Assembly (NCBI GenBank): GCA_937886325.1
Contig: CALABV010000132.1
Coordinates: 1 to 18,016, forward strand
Origin: an uncultured Geobacter sp.
GTDB taxonomy: Bacteria; Desulfobacterota; Desulfuromonadia; Geobacterales; Geobacteraceae
Direction of reading: 5' to 3'
Length of the DNA stretch: 18,016 bases
Part shown: piece after piece, positions 14,522-18,016 of the stretch
How positions within the stretch are numbered: position 1 is the stretch's first letter
How the letters are laid out: every line of letters begins with the position of its first letter
Notes under the pieces: model-generated
Databases searched by the model: none
The model's input: only the letters and a program-made list of their open reading frames with translations
What the model was told of the DNA's origin: nothing
Program-made: the position numbers and the translations under genes

Positions 14522-16225
14522 ATGAACCGTTTTCTCGCATGTTTCTGCTGTGCCGTCCTCATGGCTGCAACCGGTTGCGGTTCGGACAACGGAAGCAGCG
14601 GAACAGGCAATCAAGACCTTAACAAGGAAGAGCCGGTAGTCACGATAACCTCCACGAAATCGCCGACCGGAGAAGCAGGGGCGTCTGTCGTGTCCGGCCA
14701 TATCCTGAGTGTCTCGGGGACAGATCCCAACGGCACGCCTTACAGTTTCCCGAACTTCATCATCAAAGGCGGAGGTCTGCAGGGTATCTACCAGTCTCCA
14801 AACGGTCTCATGCAGTTCGATTATCCCTACATGACTCTCTTGGCGGCAAAGAGCGGCGCAAACTGCATTCGCGCCTACGGGGCGAAGTTTGTGGCGGATT
14901 CCGGCGACTGGAGCGGCGAAACGGTCGATAACCAGGTAAAAGATGTTGACGCGGCATTCAGCTGGGCGCGGAACGCCACAAAAGCGGGGAACACCATGTA
15001 TGTGGCGGTCGGGATAACCATGGCGAACAGCAAAAGCCTTGACTACAGCGACGCCAGTGATGGCTCGCCCCTCCTGAAGCAGAGGGCCCTCGTCTGCAGC
15101 TTCATCGACAAAGTCATTGCATTGAGCAACGACCGCCAGCTCCTCTGGATCATCGGCAACGAACTGGTGGCTACCGAAGATCACGTGTCGGTCTACAAGG
15201 AAATCGACACGATTGCTGCGTATATCAAAAGCAGGGGGAGCAAACTGCCCTGCATGACCGCGGTGCAGACCGTCTCTGTTCCCGAGCTTGCCCTCATTGC
15301 GGAAAACTGTCCGAACCTTGATATTCTCGGGGTTAACGATTATTACGGCAGTTTCGGCTCCATAAAGGGAGGCGGGTATCTCAATACGCTGCAGAACGAC
15401 ATGGCGACCTCCATGAGAAGCGACAAGGGCTGGAAGAAGCCGTACATCGTGTCGGAGTTCGGCTCCTACGACCTTGCGGGTCTGAACATGCCTGCCGTGA
15501 AACTCCCTCCCCCTGCATTTGTTGAAGCGGCAATCTATGGCCTGGAAGCCAATTCCTCCCTTGTGGCCCAGGATTATCTCGACAACTACAATACCTGGAT
15601 AAAACCATACGCGGAAGCGAATCAGGGGTGCGTGGGATCATTCTGTTATGTCTGGCAGAATCCCGTATTCAGTGATCATTTCGTGTATTTCTATGAAATG
15701 TTCCTTTCCGGTCCCACCGAAACGCCCTCCTACAACCCCCGCGGCACATACCGGCTTGAAGCCGCGGAGAAGATGATCCAGGCCTGGGGCGGAACAGCGA
15801 CAGGCCGGAAGTACCCCCGGATACTGACACCCGACAACGACCCCCAGGGCATAACCTGCTCCTTCAAGGTAACGAAGGATAACGCCGGCAGTCCGCCGGC
15901 AGTGCGTCCAGGCGCATCGCTGTCAGCCTCGGTAACGGCAAGCTACGACGGCGCACTGCAACCCGGCTTCACCTGGTATGTGGTCAACGACACGGCCGAC
16001 CATTACAACCCACAGAAATATCAGGGGGCAAAGGACGAGATTCCCGCAAACGCTTCGCAGAAAACGGAAAAACAGGCAACCACCTATAAAAATACGCTTT
16101 CGTTCAACGCCCCTGCTGTTGCAGGCAACTATCAGCTTCGGGTGAATGTCACGTGCGACAATGAATCAGATCCGTCAGGGCAGGGGACCGCGGCCACTGC
16201 AGCAATACTGTTCGTTGTCAAATGA
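14522..16225 (+). CDS. Glycosidase-like lipoprotein (clan GH-A type TIM barrel plus Ig-like C-terminus)
   Basis: A 567-residue exported lipoprotein. The signal ends at a lipobox, LMAATGC, with the lipidated Cys at residue 19, followed by a Gly/Ser-rich tether. A barrel-like domain spans about 75-430. It carries FIIKGGGLQGIY at its start and GANCIRAY (112-119). Two acidic motifs match clan GH-A glycoside hydrolases: WIIGNE, with Glu214 as acid/base, and YIVSEFG, with Glu312 as nucleophile. About residues 445-567 form a strand-rich Ig-like domain. The exact GH family and substrate are not clear. AGGAG 6 bases before the ATG supports the start. It seems to be a single gene. A carbohydrate-active role at the cell surface is likely, unusual for a Geobacter-like organism not known for polysaccharide degradation. 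Confidence 0.75.
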   Translation: MNRFLACFCCAVLMAATGCGSDNGSSGTGNQDLNKEEPVVTITSTKSPTGEAGASVVSGHILSVSGTDPNGTPYSFPNFIIKGGGLQGIYQSPNGLMQFDYPYMTLLAAKSGANCIRAYGAKFVADSGDWSGETVDNQVKDVDAAFSWARNATKAGNTMYVAVGITMANSKSLDYSDASDGSPLLKQRALVCSFIDKVIALSNDRQLLWIIGNELVATEDHVSVYKEIDTIAAYIKSRGSKLPCMTAVQTVSVPELALIAENCPNLDILGVNDYYGSFGSIKGGGYLNTLQNDMATSMRSDKGWKKPYIVSEFGSYDLAGLNMPAVKLPPPAFVEAAIYGLEANSSLVAQDYLDNYNTWIKPYAEANQGCVGSFCYVWQNPVFSDHFVYFYEMFLSGPTETPSYNPRGTYRLEAAEKMIQAWGGTATGRKYPRILTPDNDPQGITCSFKVTKDNAGSPPAVRPGASLSASVTASYDGALQPGFTWYVVNDTADHYNPQKYQGAKDEIPANASQKTEKQATTYKNTLSFNAPAVAGNYQLRVNVTCDNESDPSGQGTAATAAILFVVK

Positions 16226-16251
16226 TGCGGTTCTCCAGAGGAAACTAAAGC

Positions 16252-16354
16252 GGAAACTAAAGGGGTCGCGTCTACAGATTTCAAGGAAACTAAAGGGGTC
16301 GCGTCTACAGATTTCAAAACGTGAAACTAAAGGGGTCGCGTCTACAGATTTCAA
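16252..16354 (+). repeat. Three tandem copies of a 33-bp repeat
   Basis: Copies lie at 16252-16284, 16285-16317 and 16322-16354. Each begins GGAAACTAAAGGGG (TGAAAC in the third) and ends TCTACAGATTTCAA. Copies 1 and 2 are identical and joined with no spacer; 4 bases separate 2 and 3. A partial copy, GGAAACTAAAG, lies at 16240-16250. There are no unique spacers, so this is not CRISPR. The third copy is one arm of the palindrome at 16332-16380. Confidence 0.9.
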
Positions 16355-16380
16355 AAAATGAAATCTGTAGACGCGACCCC
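16332..16380. repeat. REPIN-like palindrome, 22-bp perfect stem
   Basis: The 22 bases at 16332-16353 are the exact reverse complement of 16359-16380, with a loop of five A residues. The stem starts GGGGTCGCG and contains GTAGACGCGACCCC on the return arm. A GTAG tetramer beside a palindrome is typical of REP elements moved by RAYT (REP-associated tyrosine) transposases. An identical copy lies at 17963-18011. A related GACCCCAT word follows at 16391-16398. Confidence 0.85.
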
Positions 16381-16424
16381 ATCAAATTCCGACCCCATAA
16401 AATTCCCCGGAAACAACATGCCGC

Positions 16425-16453
16425 CTGAAAAGGGTCGATGGCGATGATATACT
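16425..16453 (+). promoter_or_regulatory. Candidate promoter for the J-domain ORF
   Basis: CTGAAA (16425-16430) and TATACT (16448-16453) are spaced by 17 bases, matching 4 and 5 of 6 consensus positions. It lies just downstream of the palindrome. Confidence 0.4.
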
Positions 16454-16487
16454 TGAAGCGAACGCGACATCGCGCCATGGAGGAAGT

Positions 16488-16712
16488 ATGGCAAGTATCG
16501 ATACATATTACAAAGTGCTCGGCATACGTTCAGCCGCGTCCCTTGATGATATTAAAAGGGCCTTTCTGGAGATGGAACAGGGGCTGCAGCCGGATTTCGA
16601 GTCGGAAGACCCTGAAAAACGGACACGGGCACGGGAAAAGCTGAATGAACTGTATGGGAATTCCCCGAAATTCGCGTGCCGTCACTCTTTACTTTTCCAT
16701 CGAGATCTTTAA
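16488..16712 (+). CDS. Degenerate J-domain protein, short, possibly truncated
   Basis: A 74-residue ORF whose first ~57 residues match a J domain: DTYYKVLGIRSAASLDDIKRAF (helices I-II), then acidic residues and KLNELYGN (helix III end). The hallmark HPD tripeptide that stimulates Hsp70 reads QPD (Gln34-Pro35-Asp36), so DnaK activation is probably lost. The final 16 residues (SPKFACRHSLLFHRDL) are unlike the domain and suggest a broken or fused end, as most J-domain proteins continue further. GGAGG at 16479-16483 lies 4 bases before the ATG. It may be a pseudogene remnant in a repeat-rich area, or a real J-like regulatory protein. Confidence 0.55.
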   Translation: MASIDTYYKVLGIRSAASLDDIKRAFLEMEQGLQPDFESEDPEKRTRAREKLNELYGNSPKFACRHSLLFHRDL

Positions 16713-16715
16713 TAT
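16688..16715 (+). promoter_or_regulatory. Candidate promoter for the secreted modular protein
   Basis: TTTACT (16688-16693) and TAATAT (16710-16715) are spaced by 16 bases. The -10 overlaps the stop codon of the J-domain ORF. The start codon follows about 35 bases later. Confidence 0.4.
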
Positions 16716-16750
16716 GGAGCCGTACGCTATTACGAACGAAAGGAGTTTAC

Positions 16751-17875
16751 ATGAAGAAGCTCGCGTTTCTCACATTCACCCTCGTTGCGTTTCTTCTTGC
16801 CCAGGCGGCGCCTTCGGCCGCCGCCGACGGGTACTGGGCCTTCGAACGGTACGGGGAGAAGATCCCCGACAGGAAATCCGCGGGAAAGGCCTGCACGGTA
16901 AACGGCATCGCGAAGATGAACGGGTCGAGCATGGAAATCAACTGCACCGACGTCTACGGGAAGCCGTACACACGTAGCGGGCACTTCTCATGGCAGTTCG
17001 ATTCGAAGCTCGACGCTTACTTAATCCCGGGGGAGAAGATTCTGTTCAAGGGGAGCGCTGCCCATACCGGCGGAGTCGATGCCACTTGGACGGGCATCGT
17101 GACCCAGGGCTCAACGCACCCGTCGAGCGGCCGGCTTACCATCTTTGGGACCGACCACAAGAAGGTCAGCAAGGCCGGAATGAGCCACTCCGCTGAGGGC
17201 GTATGGACCGTACCCGGCGGGCCAACCCGCGCGATGCCGGACGGGAAGCCCTCCAACCTGCTGGTGACGTTCGAGCTCGGCACCGGCACGGGGCAGGCCG
17301 TGTCGAAGTATCTCTTCTATAAATGGATCCCCGGGAAGCCCGCCTCCGGAACCGAGGCGAAGCCGCTCCCGTCCGATCCCGCCGGGACGATGGGACCTCC
17401 CGCATTCAAGCCGGGGACCCCGGCCCAATCGCCGCCAGCCGCAGCGCCGGCCCCAGCAAAACCGGTTGCCCAGCAGCCGACGAAGCCTGTAGAGCCTGCG
17501 AAGAAACCAGATCCTGCGATCTTTGACACCTTCAACACGGCAAGCGTGGGGAACAATCCGACCGTTCCGACAATGTTCACCCTTAGAGGCTCCTACGTCA
17601 TCACCCAAATCATGACCTATCACTGGAACAACGGCAGGGGAATGGCACCGGGTACCATCGCCCTGAAGGGCCAGACCGGTAAGATATACGGCCCCTGGCC
17701 CGCAAAGGCCACGGCGGGGAGCGGCGCGCAGAATGTCTTCTGGACGGTGAACCCGAACGTGCGCGTTCCGGCCGGGACGTACACGGTCGTGGATTCGGAT
17801 CCTGTGACCTGGTCCATGAACGGGGCATCGGAGAACAGGGGATTTGCGCAGATCCTGGGGCATCCGGCAAACTAA
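16751..17875 (+). CDS. Secreted two-domain protein with proline-rich linker, function unknown
   Basis: A 374-residue exported protein. A signal peptide (about residues 1-25, ending PSAAA before Asp26) is followed by a domain at about 26-195 with two cysteines (Cys48, Cys65) that could pair. A Pro/Ala/Lys-rich linker covers about 197-256, and a C-terminal domain about 258-374 is rich in aromatic and glycine residues (MTYHWNNGRGMAPGTIALKG; GTYTVVDSDPVTWSMN). The C-terminal domain looks to me like a module seen in other uncharacterised secreted proteins; its ligand is not known. AAAGGAG 5 bases before the ATG fixes the start; the frame is open upstream to 16676, but that stretch is not signal-like. 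It is monocistronic, with a clear terminator. Confidence 0.8.
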   Translation: MKKLAFLTFTLVAFLLAQAAPSAAADGYWAFERYGEKIPDRKSAGKACTVNGIAKMNGSSMEINCTDVYGKPYTRSGHFSWQFDSKLDAYLIPGEKILFKGSAAHTGGVDATWTGIVTQGSTHPSSGRLTIFGTDHKKVSKAGMSHSAEGVWTVPGGPTRAMPDGKPSNLLVTFELGTGTGQAVSKYLFYKWIPGKPASGTEAKPLPSDPAGTMGPPAFKPGTPAQSPPAAAPAPAKPVAQQPTKPVEPAKKPDPAIFDTFNTASVGNNPTVPTMFTLRGSYVITQIMTYHWNNGRGMAPGTIALKGQTGKIYGPWPAKATAGSGAQNVFWTVNPNVRVPAGTYTVVDSDPVTWSMNGASENRGFAQILGHPAN

Positions 17876-17909
17876 GCTACAAAAATCGTCTGAAAATCGT
17901 TCAATTTAG

Positions 17910-17940
17910 AAAGGCGGAGTCGATTGGCTCCGCCTTTTTT
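17910..17940 (+). terminator. Intrinsic terminator of the secreted protein gene
   Basis: AAAGGCGGAG (17910-17919) pairs with CTCCGCCTTT (17928-17937), two more pairs form inside, and the T run extends to 17940. It lies 35 bases after the stop codon. Confidence 0.9.
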
Positions 17941-17952
17941 CAGATAGCTTAC

Positions 17953-18016
17953 GGAAACTAAAGGGGTCGCGTCTACAGATTTCAAAAAATGAAATCTGTA
18001 GACGCGACCCCATAAA
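17953..18016 (+). repeat. Second copy of the REPIN-like palindrome, at the window edge
   Basis: GGAAACTAAA at 17953-17962 leads into the same perfect 22-bp stem (17963-17984 with 17990-18011) and five-A loop as the copy at 16332-16380, in the same orientation, followed by ATAAA. The two copies bracket the J-domain ORF and the secreted protein gene. Confidence 0.9.

Noticed and set aside
16146..16361. Repeat protein with RKLKGSRLQIS units
   Set aside because: The apparent protein is only the translation of the tandem DNA repeat and its start lies inside the lipoprotein gene.
16240..16380. CRISPR array
   Set aside because: The repeats abut with 0-4 bases between them, so there are no spacers, and no cas gene is near.

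Overview
The window looks like chromosomal DNA from a GC-rich Geobacter-type (Desulfuromonadales, Deltaproteobacteria) genome. The reasons are the hopanoid genes hpnJ and hpnK, a split Mla-type lipid transport locus with a repeat-bearing MlaD protein, a CruF-like carotenoid protein, a trypsin-like/TPR protein, and G/C-rich interspersed palindromes of a kind I associate with these genomes. The placement is inferred from protein families and not from any marker gene.

Layout. Positions 1-1692 (+) hold the end of mlaE and a complete mlaD-like gene, closed by a strong intrinsic terminator. Positions 1801-2670 (+) encode a carotenoid-biosynthesis (CruF-like) membrane protein. Positions 2729-5503 (-) hold a secreted trypsin-fold/TPR protein whose catalytic His position is Arg, and a B12-binding radical SAM enzyme of the DUF4070/HpnP-like type. 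Positions 5899-7298 (-) carry a translationally coupled pair, an HpnG-like nucleoside phosphorylase and a HAD phosphatase. After a long non-coding stretch with a structured, terminator-ended leader comes an unrecognised 174-aa protein (7914-8438, +). A good sigma70 promoter with a perfect palindrome in its spacer then drives hpnJ-hpnK and a 4-TM EamA/SMR-like membrane protein (8670-11365, +). Next come a 110-bp C/G-rich inverted-repeat element, a short CinA (11588-12409, +), a convergent NRDE/TANGO2-like gene with an upstream exported glutaredoxin (12492-13675, -), and a DUF503 gene (13864-14145, +). The right end is more accessory-like: a large glycosidase-like lipoprotein (14522-16225, +), a tandem array of a 33-bp repeat ending in a perfect 22-bp stem palindrome, a short degenerate J-domain ORF, a secreted modular protein (16751-17875, +) with a clean terminator, and a second copy of the same palindrome at the window edge.

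How the genes may work together. Several genes touch polycyclic or isoprenoid lipids and the cell envelope: Mla phospholipid traffic, a carotenoid enzyme, an HpnP-like methylase candidate, an HpnG-like phosphorylase coupled to a phosphatase, and HpnJ/HpnK with a small flippase-like protein. HpnK (deacetylase) and HpnJ (radical SAM) act on glucosaminyl bacteriohopanetetrol to make the cyclitol ether head group; their usual glycosyltransferase partner HpnI is not in the window. The most interesting hypotheses are that the 4-TM protein moves the modified hopanoid across the inner membrane, and that the HAD enzyme is the phosphatase acting after HpnG. Neither is proven by the sequence. I did not find tRNA, rRNA, CRISPR, prophage or an obvious defence system.
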